Source: Pseudomonas sp. W4I3 (GTDB lineage: Bacteria; Pseudomonadota; Gammaproteobacteria; Pseudomonadales; Pseudomonadaceae). From it: a DNA stretch of 64,000 nucleotides. The position numbers and the translations under genes were made by a program. Below the pieces are notes generated by a model. The model was not told where the DNA came from and ran no database searches. It saw nothing but the letters and a program-made list of their open reading frames with translations. Shown piece after piece: positions 35,227 to 46,508 of the stretch. Each line of letters begins with the position of its first letter. Positions within the stretch are counted from its first letter, which is position 1. Location: positions 3,867,501-3,931,500 of the forward strand of contig NZ_JAUSXS010000001.1 of the NCBI RefSeq assembly GCF_030816195.1. Direction: 5' to 3'.

Positions 35227-36123
35227 ATGATTGATCTACGCCAACTGCGCTATTTCGAAGTGGTCGCCGAAGAGCAACACGTCGGCCGCGCCGCCGAGCG
35301 CCTGCACATCTCCCAGTCACCGTTGAGCCGGCAGATCGCCCAACTTGAAGAGCGCCTGGGCCTGACGCTGTTCGAACGCAGCCAACAACGCATCCGCCTG
35401 ACCCGCGACGGCCAGACTTTTCTCGCCGAAACCAGGGCGCTGCTGACCCACGCCAGCCGCCTGGAATCCCTGGGCAAGCGCCTGGGTCGGGGTGAAGAAG
35501 GCGGTTTATGCATCGGTTATATCGAGAACGCCATGCACGCCGGTGTGCTGCCCAACGCCTTGCGCGTGTTGCGCGATGACCGGCCCAACGTGCATATCAA
35601 GCTGTATAACCTGCCCTCCCTCGAACAGTTGGAAGGCCTGCGCCAACGCAGCCTGGACGTGGCCCTTGTGGGCGAACCGCCATCACCCGACGACCCGGAC
35701 CTGACCGCCCAACAGGTGCTGGATGACCCGATGTTGCTGGCCTTGCCCGAGCATCATCCACTGACCCAACAGCGCGCGTTATTGCCCGAGCACCTGGCCG
35801 AACAACAATGGATCGGCGTGCAGCGCAAACCCGGCGCCAACCCGGCTGATGACTTTGTCGCCGCGTGCATCCGGGCCGGCTTCACCCCACAGATCCCCAT
35901 GGAAGCCAGCGAACCCTTCACCGCCCTGGGCCTGGTGGCCTCCGGCCTGGGCGTGGCAATGGTGCAAAAAGGCCTGAGCCGCAACGCACCACCGGGCGTG
36001 GTACTGCGCGAACTGCCCTGGCTGAGCTACACCACCCCGCTATGGGCGGCCTGGCACCGGATCAACCTGCGGCCGTTGGTGGAGACGTTTCGTAAAGTGC
36101 TGACTGAACCTGCAACTCTCTAA
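35227..36123 (+). CDS. LysR-family transcriptional regulator
   Basis: 298 residues from ATG 35227 (MIDLRQLRYFEVVAEEQHVG). The helix-turn-helix AAERLHISQSPLSRQIAQLE and a CbnR/BenM-like effector domain are evident. It diverges from the AKR-SDR-SRPBCC operon and is likely its activator. Inducer unknown. Confidence 0.9.
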   Translation: MIDLRQLRYFEVVAEEQHVGRAAERLHISQSPLSRQIAQLEERLGLTLFERSQQRIRLTRDGQTFLAETRALLTHASRLESLGKRLGRGEEGGLCIGYIENAMHAGVLPNALRVLRDDRPNVHIKLYNLPSLEQLEGLRQRSLDVALVGEPPSPDDPDLTAQQVLDDPMLLALPEHHPLTQQRALLPEHLAEQQWIGVQRKPGANPADDFVAACIRAGFTPQIPMEASEPFTALGLVASGLGVAMVQKGLSRNAPPGVVLRELPWLSYTTPLWAAWHRINLRPLVETFRKVLTEPATL

Positions 36124-36142
36124 CTGATGCTCTGCAGTTCAA

Positions 36143-36233
36143 ATGTGGGAGGGGGCTTGCCCCCGATAGCGGTGGGTCAGTCACACATGCATTCACTGAC
36201 ACCCCCTCATCGGGGGCAAGCCCCCTCCCACAT
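36143..36233. repeat. REPIN, GTGGGAGGGGGCTTG type
   Basis: An inverted pair of the 20747 family between convergent LysR and oxidase genes. Confidence 0.85.
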
Positions 36234-36265
36234 TTGGATCACTGCCACAGGCAGAACCCGTGTAA

Positions 36266-38655
<2,390 letters not shown>

Positions 38656-38667
38656 TTACGATGGTTG

Positions 38668-40026
38668 TCAGACACTCAACAGCAGGAATTCGCGCTCCCA
38701 GGAACTGATCACGCGCTTGAAGTTTTCGTGTTCGGCACGTTTGACCGCCACGTAGCCGCGCACGAACTTGTCGCCCAGGTACTGCTTGACCGTGGCACAG
38801 TCCTCCATGCGTGCCAGCGCGTCTTCGAGGGTGAACGGCAGGCGCAAATTACGACGCTCATAAGCACGCCCTTCCACCGGCGCGCTGGGTTCGATCTGCT
38901 CGATCATGCCCAGGTAGCCGCACAACAGGCTCGCGGCAATTGCCAGGTACGGGTTGGCATCGGCCCCCGGCAGGCGGTTTTCCACGCGCATCGCGTCGGG
39001 GCTGGAGGTGGGCACACGCAGGCCGACGGTGCGGTTTTCTTCGCCCCACTCGACGTTGACCGGTGCGGAGGTGTCCGGCAGAAAGCGCCGGAACGAATTC
39101 ACGTTGGGCGCGAACATCGGCAGTAGTTTGGGAATGTATTTCTGCAGGCCACCGATGTGATGCAAAAACAACTGGCTCATCTTGCCGTCGGCGTCGACGA
39201 ACACCGGTTTGCCGGTGGCGATATCGACCACGCTCTGGTGTAGGTGCATGGCGCTGCCAGGTTCGTCGGCCACCGGTTTGGCCATGAAGGTGGCGGCCAC
39301 GTTGTGCTTGAGCGCGGCTTCGCGCAGGGTGCGCTTGAACACGGTGATCTGGTCGGCCAGGTCCAGTGCGTCGCCGTGACGGAAGTTGATTTCCATCTGC
39401 GCCGGGCCGTCTTCGTGGATCAGCGTATCGAGGTCCAGGCCCTGGGCTTCGCACCAGTCGTAGACATCTTCGAACAGCGGGTCGAATTCGTTGGCGGCGT
39501 CGATGGAGAACGACTGGCGCCCGGTTTCGGCGCGGCCGGAGCGGCCAATCGGGGTTTTCAGCGGCAGGTCCGGGTCTTCGCAGCGCTGGGTCAGGTAGAA
39601 CTCCATTTCCGGCGCGACAATCGGCTGCCAGCCTTGCTCGGTATAGAGCTGCAGGACTTTTTTCAGCACGTTGCGCGGCGACAGTTCGATCGGGTTGCCC
39701 TGCTTGTCGAAGGTGTCGTGGATCACGATGGCGGTGGGTTCGATGGCCCACGGCACCACGTACGTGGCGTTGGCCACCGGGCGGCAGATCATGTCGATAT
39801 CGGCCGGGTCAAGCAGGTCGTAGTAGATCTCGTCGTCGACAAAGTCCCCGGTCACCGTTTGCAGCAGCACACTTTCCGGCAGGCGCATGCCTCGCTCATG
39901 CAGGAACTTGTTGGTGGGCGCAATCTTGCCGCGTGCGATGCCAGTCAAGTCACTGATCACGCACTCGACTTCGGTGATCTTGTGTTCTTTCAGCCACATT
40001 GAAAGCTGATCGAAGGGGGCGTTCAT
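38668..40026 (-). CDS. Gamma-glutamylpolyamine/amine synthetase (glutamine synthetase family)
   Basis: 452 residues from ATG 40026, with AAGG upstream. The GS fold is seen in APEMEFYLT (metal-binding Glu), GPAQMEINF, the SAMHLHQSV loop and ENRLPGADANPYLAIAASLL. It is PuuA/SpuI-like and lacks the tyrosine adenylylation context of GlnA. It would join glutamate to an amine, the first step of the gamma-glutamyl route. The amine could be putrescine or, given the EutR-like regulator, a monoamine such as ethanolamine. Confidence 0.88.
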   Translation of the reverse strand: MNAPFDQLSMWLKEHKITEVECVISDLTGIARGKIAPTNKFLHERGMRLPESVLLQTVTGDFVDDEIYYDLLDPADIDMICRPVANATYVVPWAIEPTAIVIHDTFDKQGNPIELSPRNVLKKVLQLYTEQGWQPIVAPEMEFYLTQRCEDPDLPLKTPIGRSGRAETGRQSFSIDAANEFDPLFEDVYDWCEAQGLDLDTLIHEDGPAQMEINFRHGDALDLADQITVFKRTLREAALKHNVAATFMAKPVADEPGSAMHLHQSVVDIATGKPVFVDADGKMSQLFLHHIGGLQKYIPKLLPMFAPNVNSFRRFLPDTSAPVNVEWGEENRTVGLRVPTSSPDAMRVENRLPGADANPYLAIAASLLCGYLGMIEQIEPSAPVEGRAYERRNLRLPFTLEDALARMEDCATVKQYLGDKFVRGYVAVKRAEHENFKRVISSWEREFLLLSV

Positions 40027-40164
40027 AAGGACCTCGTCTTGGGTGGGATGCCGCACAGGCTTGTACTGGCGGCGCATTGAGGTCTATCTTGGGCCCGCCT
40101 TCAAACGGCATCTATCCACTTTGCACGCCACACAACGCACCAATAGAGTGCGCACGGACCACCC

Positions 40165-41064
40165 ATGACACAGGCAACCGCTTTGCGCGTACAGGCCTTC
40201 GCCACCGGCGATGTGGCCGCTCAATGCCAGGCGACACCCGGTTGGGTGCAGCAGTACCAGCAGATGTCTCCCGGGCATTTTGCCGGATGCGTGCGCTACC
40301 TCGACCTGCAAGGCGTGCAGGTGTACGAAGAGAGCATGAACACCCGCGTCGAGCAGCATTTCAACGCCCCGCCCGGCTCGCTGGCGTTCTGTTTCGACGG
40401 CAGCGACAACGCGCTGTACCTGCTCAATGGCGAAAGCCGCAATACCTGGATCACCCCGGAAAACTACCGTGAGACCGCGGTGGTGTTCGGCCCGCAGTTC
40501 GTGCAGCGCCACGGGCTGGACATGGCCAGGCTTGAAGGCCTGTTCATGGCGCCACTGACGTGCCAGCAGAACGCGCTGTTTGCCCGGTGGCTGAGTGGCA
40601 CGCTCACGCGCTTGTCCGCCGTGATCGAACCGGCCAGCCGCGACGCCCTCACCCAGCAATTGCTCGACGACTGCCTGTTCATCCTCGATAACGCCTGCGT
40701 GTGCCTGGACCGCAGTTCGCTGCAAAAACGTGGCGCCGAGCGCCTGTTGATGGCCCGCATCGGCGAATGGGCGGCGGATGCACCGGACGAAACCGTCAAC
40801 CTGTTGGAGCTGGCGCAGATCGCTGGCGTGCCGTTGCGCCAATTGCAGCAAGGGTTCAAAACCTACACCGGCCTGAGCCCGGCGCAGTGGTTGCGCCTGC
40901 GCCGATTGAATGGCGCGCGGCGGGAGTTGTTGGCGTGCGCCGACACTACCGTGGCCGAGGTGGCGATGAATTGGTCGTTCTGGCACCTGGGGCGGTTTTC
41001 CAACAGCTACCGCGCCCTGTTCAAAGAGCTGCCCAGCGAAACCCTGCTGAAAAAACGCGGTTAA
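40165..41064 (+). CDS. AraC-family regulator, EutR-like
   Basis: 299 residues. The C-terminal AraC domain has two helix-turn-helix units (NLLELAQIAGVPLRQLQQGF and TVAEVAMNWSFWHLGRFSNS). The MNWSFWHLGRF segment is strongly like the ethanolamine regulator EutR, and the N-terminal domain also follows the EutR pattern (MSPGHFAGCVRYLDLQGVQV). It diverges from the synthetase-potF-oxidase operon and probably activates it. Confidence 0.87.
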   Translation: MTQATALRVQAFATGDVAAQCQATPGWVQQYQQMSPGHFAGCVRYLDLQGVQVYEESMNTRVEQHFNAPPGSLAFCFDGSDNALYLLNGESRNTWITPENYRETAVVFGPQFVQRHGLDMARLEGLFMAPLTCQQNALFARWLSGTLTRLSAVIEPASRDALTQQLLDDCLFILDNACVCLDRSSLQKRGAERLLMARIGEWAADAPDETVNLLELAQIAGVPLRQLQQGFKTYTGLSPAQWLRLRRLNGARRELLACADTTVAEVAMNWSFWHLGRFSNSYRALFKELPSETLLKKRG

Positions 41065-41068
41065 CACT

Positions 41069-41097
41069 GTGGGAGGGGGCAAGCCTCTTTCCCACAT
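41069..41097. repeat. Shortened REP element
   Basis: TGTGGGAGGGGGCAAGCCTC and CCCACA form a single imperfect hairpin, a collapsed version of the 20747-type REPIN, after the AraC gene. Confidence 0.6.
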
Positions 41098-41177
41098 TGA
41101 ATCGAGCACACCTTGTAAAACTCGGCACTTGCCCCTAGCTTATGCGCCCCCCGCCCAGCGCTTTAAGGCCTTGCCCC

Positions 41178-43319
41178 ATGGTTTTGCGTTTTCGTCCCGT
41201 CGTCACTTCACGTTTCGCCCTCAGCCTGTTGCTCAGCGGCGGGATCGGCAACAGCCTGGCGGCGCAGATCGAACTGCCGACGGTCAACGTCCAGGGCCAG
41301 GATGAGTCCGGCTATCACACCGAAACCGCTTCGGTCGGTGGCTTCGATGAAGCGCCCCTGCTCGATACGCCCGCCTCGATCAGCGTGATCAACGCCGCGC
41401 TGATCAAGGACCAGCAAGCACGCCTGCTCAGTGAGGTGCTGCGCAATGACGCCTCAGTCGGCGACAGCTACGCGCCCATCGGCTACTACGAAAACTTTGT
41501 GGTGCGCGGCTTTTCGCTGAATGCGGCGAGCAGCTACAAGATCAACGGGCGCACCATCACTGGCGAGCAGAACGTCGCCCTGGAAAACAAGCAACAGGTG
41601 GAAGTGCTAAAGGGCCTGGCCGGCTTGCAAAGCGGCATCGCCGAGCCCAGCGGCGTGATCAACTACGTGACCAAGCGCCCCGAGGACGTGCGCTCGGTGA
41701 CGGTGTCCACCGATGATCGCGGCAGCGGCTATGTCGCCACCGATATCGGCGGCTGGTTCGGCAGTGAGCAGCAGTTCGGCCTGCGCGCCAACGTCGCCCA
41801 CGAAGACCTCAATTCCTATGTGGAACACGCCAACGGCCAGCGCGATTTTGTGTCCCTGGCCTTCGACTGGAACATCAGCCCCGACGCTGTACTGCGACTG
41901 GACGCCGAATACCAGAACAAACAGCAGCGTTCGGTGCCGGGTTATCAACTGCTCGGCGGTACCGAGGTCCCCCACGACGCCTCGCCGAAAAAGCTGCTCG
42001 GCCATCAGACCGGCTCGCGGCAAGTGGGCATCGATTCACTCAACCTCAACGGCACGTTCGAATACCGTTTCAGCGAGCAGTGGAAAGGCAGTGTCAGCGC
42101 TGCGCGCAGCAAGGTGGTGATCGATGACTACAGCGCGTTTGCCTGGGGTGGCGATACCAATGGCGTGGGCAATTACTTCACGCCGGAGGGCGACTACGGC
42201 ATCTACGACTACCGCAGCCCCGACGACACTCGCCGTGACGATGAAATCCAGGCCGCAATGACCGGCCTGTTCGACACCGCAGGTCTAGGCCATGAACTGA
42301 CCTTTGGCACCAGCGCGTTTCGCCGGGTGGTCGACAAGCGTGATTCGGTCAACGAGTACATCGGCAGCGGCAACATCCATCAGGACGCACCGAGTTTCAC
42401 GCCCACCGACAAGCCGCTCAACGATAGCCATCGCAACCTCGACAGTCGCCAATACGGCGTGTTTGTCACCGACCGCATTCGTTTCAACGAGCAATGGCAA
42501 ACCCTCCTCGGCGGGCGCGAAGTGCGCCTGGATGAAAAGGCCTACGACAAAGACGGCACCGAGGCGCGCCACACCCAACAGTATGTATTCCTGCCCCAGG
42601 CGTCGTTGATCTATAAACCGGTGGACAATGTCTCGCTGTACACCAGCTACAGCAAAGGCTTGTCCCTGGGCGGTACGGCACCGTGGTTTGCCAGCAACAG
42701 CAGCGAAACTTTGGCACCCACCACCTCACGGCAAATCGAAGCCGGGGTGAAATACGACTGGCGGCGCATCAGCTTCGCCGCCGCGGTGTTCCAGACGCGT
42801 CAGGCCTATCAGTACGCGAAGCCCGAAGACGGTGGCTTCAACTACGTGCAACAGGGCCAGCAGAAAAACACCGGGGTCGAACTGTCGGCCAACGGCTGGG
42901 CCACCGAGCGCCTGCAGATCGCCACCAGCGTGGCAGCCATTCGGGCACGGGTGACGGGCAGCGGCACGCCGGACTACGAGGGCCATCAGGCGATCAACGT
43001 GCCCAAGCTACGCGCCAGCGTGTACGCCGACTATGCGTTGCCGTGGGTCAATGGCCTGGCGGTGCTCGGCGGCGTGCAATACAGCGCCAAGAAGTACGCC
43101 AACCGCAGCGGGAATGTGGAGGTGGGCGATTATGCGGTGGTCAACGTCGGCAGCCGCTACACCACCAAGGTCGATGGCTATGAAACGGTGTTCCGCCTGA
43201 GCGTCGACAACCTGTTCGACAAGCGCTACTGGCGCGACGCGGGCGAATACATGGGTGACGACTACCTGTTCCAGGGCGCACCGCTGACGGCGCGCCTGAG
43301 TGCGTCAGTGAATTTCTGA
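41178..43319 (+). CDS. TonB-dependent siderophore receptor
   Basis: 713 residues from ATG 41178. The signal peptide ends about NSLAA, followed by the TonB-box-like IELPTVNVQGQ. The plug domain has DTPASISVINAALIKDQQ, the NFVVRGFSL motif and VEVLKGLAGLQSGIAEPSGV. The barrel continues to a terminal Phe (ASVNF) as required for outer-membrane insertion. FhuA/FpvA-like siderophore receptors have this form. No biosynthesis, sigma or anti-sigma gene is adjacent, so the ligand is open and could be a foreign siderophore. No Fur box was recognised. Confidence 0.92.
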   Translation: MVLRFRPVVTSRFALSLLLSGGIGNSLAAQIELPTVNVQGQDESGYHTETASVGGFDEAPLLDTPASISVINAALIKDQQARLLSEVLRNDASVGDSYAPIGYYENFVVRGFSLNAASSYKINGRTITGEQNVALENKQQVEVLKGLAGLQSGIAEPSGVINYVTKRPEDVRSVTVSTDDRGSGYVATDIGGWFGSEQQFGLRANVAHEDLNSYVEHANGQRDFVSLAFDWNISPDAVLRLDAEYQNKQQRSVPGYQLLGGTEVPHDASPKKLLGHQTGSRQVGIDSLNLNGTFEYRFSEQWKGSVSAARSKVVIDDYSAFAWGGDTNGVGNYFTPEGDYGIYDYRSPDDTRRDDEIQAAMTGLFDTAGLGHELTFGTSAFRRVVDKRDSVNEYIGSGNIHQDAPSFTPTDKPLNDSHRNLDSRQYGVFVTDRIRFNEQWQTLLGGREVRLDEKAYDKDGTEARHTQQYVFLPQASLIYKPVDNVSLYTSYSKGLSLGGTAPWFASNSSETLAPTTSRQIEAGVKYDWRRISFAAAVFQTRQAYQYAKPEDGGFNYVQQGQQKNTGVELSANGWATERLQIATSVAAIRARVTGSGTPDYEGHQAINVPKLRASVYADYALPWVNGLAVLGGVQYSAKKYANRSGNVEVGDYAVVNVGSRYTTKVDGYETVFRLSVDNLFDKRYWRDAGEYMGDDYLFQGAPLTARLSASVNF

Positions 43320-43757
43320 TTATTTAGGCATCTTGCGAAAGCCCACCGCGAGGCGGTTCCAGCTGTTGATGGTGGCGATCGCCACGCTCAGGTCGACCTG
43401 TTCCTGTGGGCTGAATTCGGCGGCCAGTGTGTTGAAGTCTTCGTCCGGGGCGTGGGTGTGGCTGAGCAGGGTCAGGCTTTCGGCCCAGGCCAAGGCAGCG
43501 CGTTCACGCGGGGTGAAAAACGGCGTTTCACGCCAGGCCGACACGGTGTACAGGCGGCGCTCGGTTTCACCACCCTTGCGTGCGTCGGCGGTGTGCATGT
43601 CGAGGCAGAATGCGCAGCCGTTGATCTGCGAGACGCGCAGGCGCACCAGTTCCAGCAGCGGCAATTCGATGGACAGCTTGCCGACCGCTGCCTCCAGGGC
43701 AAGCATCGCCTTCATGGCGTCTGGGGAAGCGGTGTAGAAATCGGTACGGGTTTGCAT
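43320..43757 (-). CDS. AhpD-like carboxymuconolactone decarboxylase family protein
   Basis: 145 residues. The AhpD core has the redox pair Cys-x-x-Cys and general base His in NGCAFCLDMH, preceded by LPLLELVRLRVSQI. Such proteins form helical oligomers with peroxidase or related redox activity. Its stop abuts the TonB receptor stop (convergent, no gap). Confidence 0.88.
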   Translation of the reverse strand: MQTRTDFYTASPDAMKAMLALEAAVGKLSIELPLLELVRLRVSQINGCAFCLDMHTADARKGGETERRLYTVSAWRETPFFTPRERAALAWAESLTLLSHTHAPDEDFNTLAAEFSPQEQVDLSVAIATINSWNRLAVGFRKMPK

Positions 43758-43850
43758 GGTGATACTCCAGAACGGTGGGATTGGTGAGCAGGTTAGTCAC
43801 CTGGGCGTTCTGGAGAAATAGCCAATCCGGGAGAAGAACAGGTGACCAAT

Positions 43851-45296
43851 CTACAGGCCACGATTCCTCAGCCACTGCAGGAAGCCCTTCTTCATCGGCA
43901 CCACCGGCGCGTCCTCGGTCAGCGCCTGGGCAGCGTGCACGCGGAAGTCCAACAACGCCTTCATCGCTTCGCCGATGTCGTGCCGCGCATCCAGGCACGG
44001 CTTGAGGTACTCGTTTTCGATGCGGTACAGCGTGCAGTAGGTCTTGGCTGTAAAGTCCGCCAGGGTGGCCTGCTCGGTCAGGATGCCGGACTCGCCAATC
44101 ACCTCCCCCGGTCCCATGCGCCCGGCCTCGAACGTGTGGCCGCCCTTGACCAGCATCACCGAGACCACCCCGGATTCGATGATGAACAGGTGATCGCTGA
44201 CCTCCCCCGCCGGCAGGATCATGTCGCCGGCGCGGTAGGTGTGCAGGCTCATGTTCTGGCTGAAGGTGTCTTTTTCTTCCTGGCGCAGGGTGGAAAAGAT
44301 CGACGAACGTTCAAGCAATGCCCGTGCGCCGGAAACCGTGGCGGGCGTGCCGCCCTCAGTGGCGGACAACAGGCCCACGCCCGCCGCTTGCAGGTGCCGG
44401 AAAGCCAGGTCGTAAAGCTGGTTGCGCACGTCGCGCTTGAGGCCCATGGCCGGCACGAAGCCGCTGATTTCGTACTCCACGCCGCCGCTGGTCGAGGCCT
44501 TGAATGCGACGCTCGGGGCCGGTTTGGCCAACAGAGCCCGGCAGCCTTGCATGGCCCGCTCAAGGGCCTCGATCACCGTCTGCGGGCGCGCATGGGGGCT
44601 CACTTGCAGGCTGACCGCGAGGCCGAACATGTCCGCCGGGCGCGAGAAGTTGATGATCTTGGCCTTGGCCGCCAGGGAATTGGGGATGACCGCCAGGCTG
44701 CCCTGGGAGGTCTGCAACCGCGTGGCGCGCCAGTCGATGTCGGTGACACGGCCTTCGGTGCCGTCGATGGAGATCCAGTCGTCGATCTGATACGGCTTGG
44801 TGGTGTTGAGGACGATCCCGGAAAACACGTCGCTCAAGGTGCTTTGCAGGGCCAGGCCGACGATGATCGCCACGGCGCCGGAGGTGGCGAGCACGCCTTT
44901 GACTGGCAGGTCGAGCACGTAGGCCATGGCGGCGATGATCGCGATCAGGAAAATCACCGCGCCCATCAGGTCCTGCAACAGCCGCCCGGTGTGGCCGACC
45001 CGCTGCATCATCACCGCGCCGAGCAGAACCGTGAGGGTACGCGCCGCGAACAGCCACCAGCCGATCTGCAACGCGGTTGCCGCCAGGTGCAGGGTGGTGT
45101 CATCGGCGTAAGGCGCCGCTTGCATGGGGTTCATGCCGTCGTTGAACAACACTGCGCTGAAGACCGCAAAGATCACCAGCCGCGCCGCGAGTTTCCAGTT
45201 AGCGAGCGTGGGCGAAATAAGGCGCCACACGGCGATGTCGATAAGGATCAGCGCCACGGCGCACAACATCGGGTGATCAGTGATAAATGAGGGCAT
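43851..45296 (-). CDS. MscS-family channel fused to a cyclic-nucleotide-binding domain
   Basis: 481 residues from ATG 45296. Several N-terminal membrane helices lead to the MscS pore helix region (ATSGAVAIIVGLALQSTLSD), then the cytoplasmic beta domain (PYQIDDWISIDGTEGRVTDI, RLQTSQGSLAVIPNS). The C-terminal third is a cNMP-binding domain (MILPAGEVSDHLFIIESGVV, GPGEVIGESGILT). This matches bacterial cyclic-nucleotide-gated MscS relatives (bCNG). It may open with cAMP or c-di-nucleotide rather than tension; the ligand is not determined. Confidence 0.9.
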   Translation of the reverse strand: MPSFITDHPMLCAVALILIDIAVWRLISPTLANWKLAARLVIFAVFSAVLFNDGMNPMQAAPYADDTTLHLAATALQIGWWLFAARTLTVLLGAVMMQRVGHTGRLLQDLMGAVIFLIAIIAAMAYVLDLPVKGVLATSGAVAIIVGLALQSTLSDVFSGIVLNTTKPYQIDDWISIDGTEGRVTDIDWRATRLQTSQGSLAVIPNSLAAKAKIINFSRPADMFGLAVSLQVSPHARPQTVIEALERAMQGCRALLAKPAPSVAFKASTSGGVEYEISGFVPAMGLKRDVRNQLYDLAFRHLQAAGVGLLSATEGGTPATVSGARALLERSSIFSTLRQEEKDTFSQNMSLHTYRAGDMILPAGEVSDHLFIIESGVVSVMLVKGGHTFEAGRMGPGEVIGESGILTEQATLADFTAKTYCTLYRIENEYLKPCLDARHDIGEAMKALLDFRVHAAQALTEDAPVVPMKKGFLQWLRNRGL

Positions 45297-45382
45297 CCAG
45301 GCGACTCCAGGGCGAATGCCGAGAAGATCGCATGAAATGCTGATGGCGGGTATAGCGCAGCAAAAAAAGTGGGAGGGGCTTT

Positions 45383-45410
45383 GATCGTTCCCGCGAGCGT
45401 GGGAACGATC
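45383..45410. repeat. Palindrome, GATCGTTCCC arms
   Basis: GATCGTTCCCGCG pairs with CGTGGGAACGATC. It is a third copy of the palindrome at 21172, preceded by a REP fragment GTGGGAGGGGC. It lies in the pirin/MscS intergenic gap. Confidence 0.75.
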
Positions 45411-45438
45411 ATCGAACGCCAGTGAGCCAAAGGCTTTT

Positions 45439-45536
45439 TGTAGGAGCGAGCTTGCTCGCGAAGAACTCAGGGCCCCGCGTTTATCCAGAATGAACGCATT
45501 GCCTGGTCGTTTTTCGCGAGCAAGCTCGCTCCTACA
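45439..45536. repeat. REPIN, TGTAGGAGCGAGC type
   Basis: An inverted pair of the same element as at 7911, filling the region between the 5' side of the MscS-type gene and the 3' end of the pirin gene. Confidence 0.85.
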
Positions 45537-45565
45537 ATGAACCACTTACTCTTAAGCGACTGGGA

Positions 45566-46432
45566 TCAACCCTGCATCCGCCCGAACTTGCCCGACTGGA
45601 AGTCGGCGAACGCCTGGTGGATTTCCTGCTCGGTGTTCATCACGAACGGGCCGTGGCCGACGATGGGCTCGTCGATCGGCTCGCCGCTGAGCAACAACAC
45701 CTTGGCGTCGTCATTGGACTCCAGGCTGATCCGGTCACCGTCACGCTCGAACAACGCCAACTGCCCCTGGCGCGCCACTTCCTCGCCATTGACCAGCACG
45801 GTTCCGCTGAGGATCACCAGCGCGGTGTTGCGCCCGGCGTGCAAGTCCAGCGTCACGGCCTTGCCGGCATTCAGGCGCAGGTCCCACACGTCAATCGGCG
45901 TGAAGGTGCGCGCCGGGCCTTGAATACCGGCGAATTCACCGGCGATCAAGCGCAGGTGCCCCGCATCGTCCGCCAGCGGCAGCACCGGAATGTCGCCATC
46001 GACGATGGTCTGGTAACCGGGCTCCGTCATTTTGTCCTTGGCGGGCAAGTTGACCCACAGTTGCACCATCTCCATCGAACCGCCTGTGCGGGCAAAGTCC
46101 TGGGAGTGGAATTCTTCATGGAGAATGCCTTTGGCAGCCGTCATCCATTGCACATCACCCGGGCCGATTTTGCCGCCGGCACCGGTGGAGTCGCGGTGCT
46201 CCACTTCGCCGTCATAAACGATGGTCACCGTTTCAAAGCCGCGATGCGGGTGCTGGCCGACGCCGCGACGGGTGTCGGTAGGCGTGAATTCGACCGGGCC
46301 GCCGTGGTCCAGCAGCAGGAATGGGCTGATGTGTTTGCCCATGGTGTCGTAGGAAAACAGCGTGCGCACCGGAAAGCCATCGCCAACCCAGTGGGTGCGT
46401 GGGCTGGTGTAGATACCGATCAGTTTTTTCAT
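45566..46432 (-). CDS. Pirin family protein
   Basis: 288 residues. The bicupin pirin fold shows the metal-binding HPHRGFETVTIVYDGEVEH motif and HEEFHSQDF with the ligand His and Glu. The C-terminal cupin is also present (LIAGEFAGIQGPARTFTPID). Bacterial pirins include quercetinase-like dioxygenases and regulators of metabolism. The single gene context gives no further hint. Confidence 0.9.
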   Translation of the reverse strand: MKKLIGIYTSPRTHWVGDGFPVRTLFSYDTMGKHISPFLLLDHGGPVEFTPTDTRRGVGQHPHRGFETVTIVYDGEVEHRDSTGAGGKIGPGDVQWMTAAKGILHEEFHSQDFARTGGSMEMVQLWVNLPAKDKMTEPGYQTIVDGDIPVLPLADDAGHLRLIAGEFAGIQGPARTFTPIDVWDLRLNAGKAVTLDLHAGRNTALVILSGTVLVNGEEVARQGQLALFERDGDRISLESNDDAKVLLLSGEPIDEPIVGHGPFVMNTEQEIHQAFADFQSGKFGRMQG

Positions 46433-46508
46433 GGTGTACCTCCAAAGTGCCTACACCATAAGGCCCTCGGCCGTTGCGCACTAGCCGGCGAAAGCGGCCC
46501 GGATCGTT

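Noticed and set aside
20747..36233. Repeated inverted elements considered as a CRISPR array or mobile elements
   Set aside because: They are dispersed REP pairs in different intergenic gaps, not regularly spaced repeats with spacers. No transposase or cas gene is present.
40027..40164. Sigma-54 promoter for the amine operon
   Set aside because: I looked for a GG-N10-GC pattern with the usual flanks on the minus strand and found none convincing.
41098..41177. Fur box upstream of the TonB receptor
   Set aside because: No GATAAT-like repeats are visible in the short gap; iron control may lie elsewhere or be indirect.
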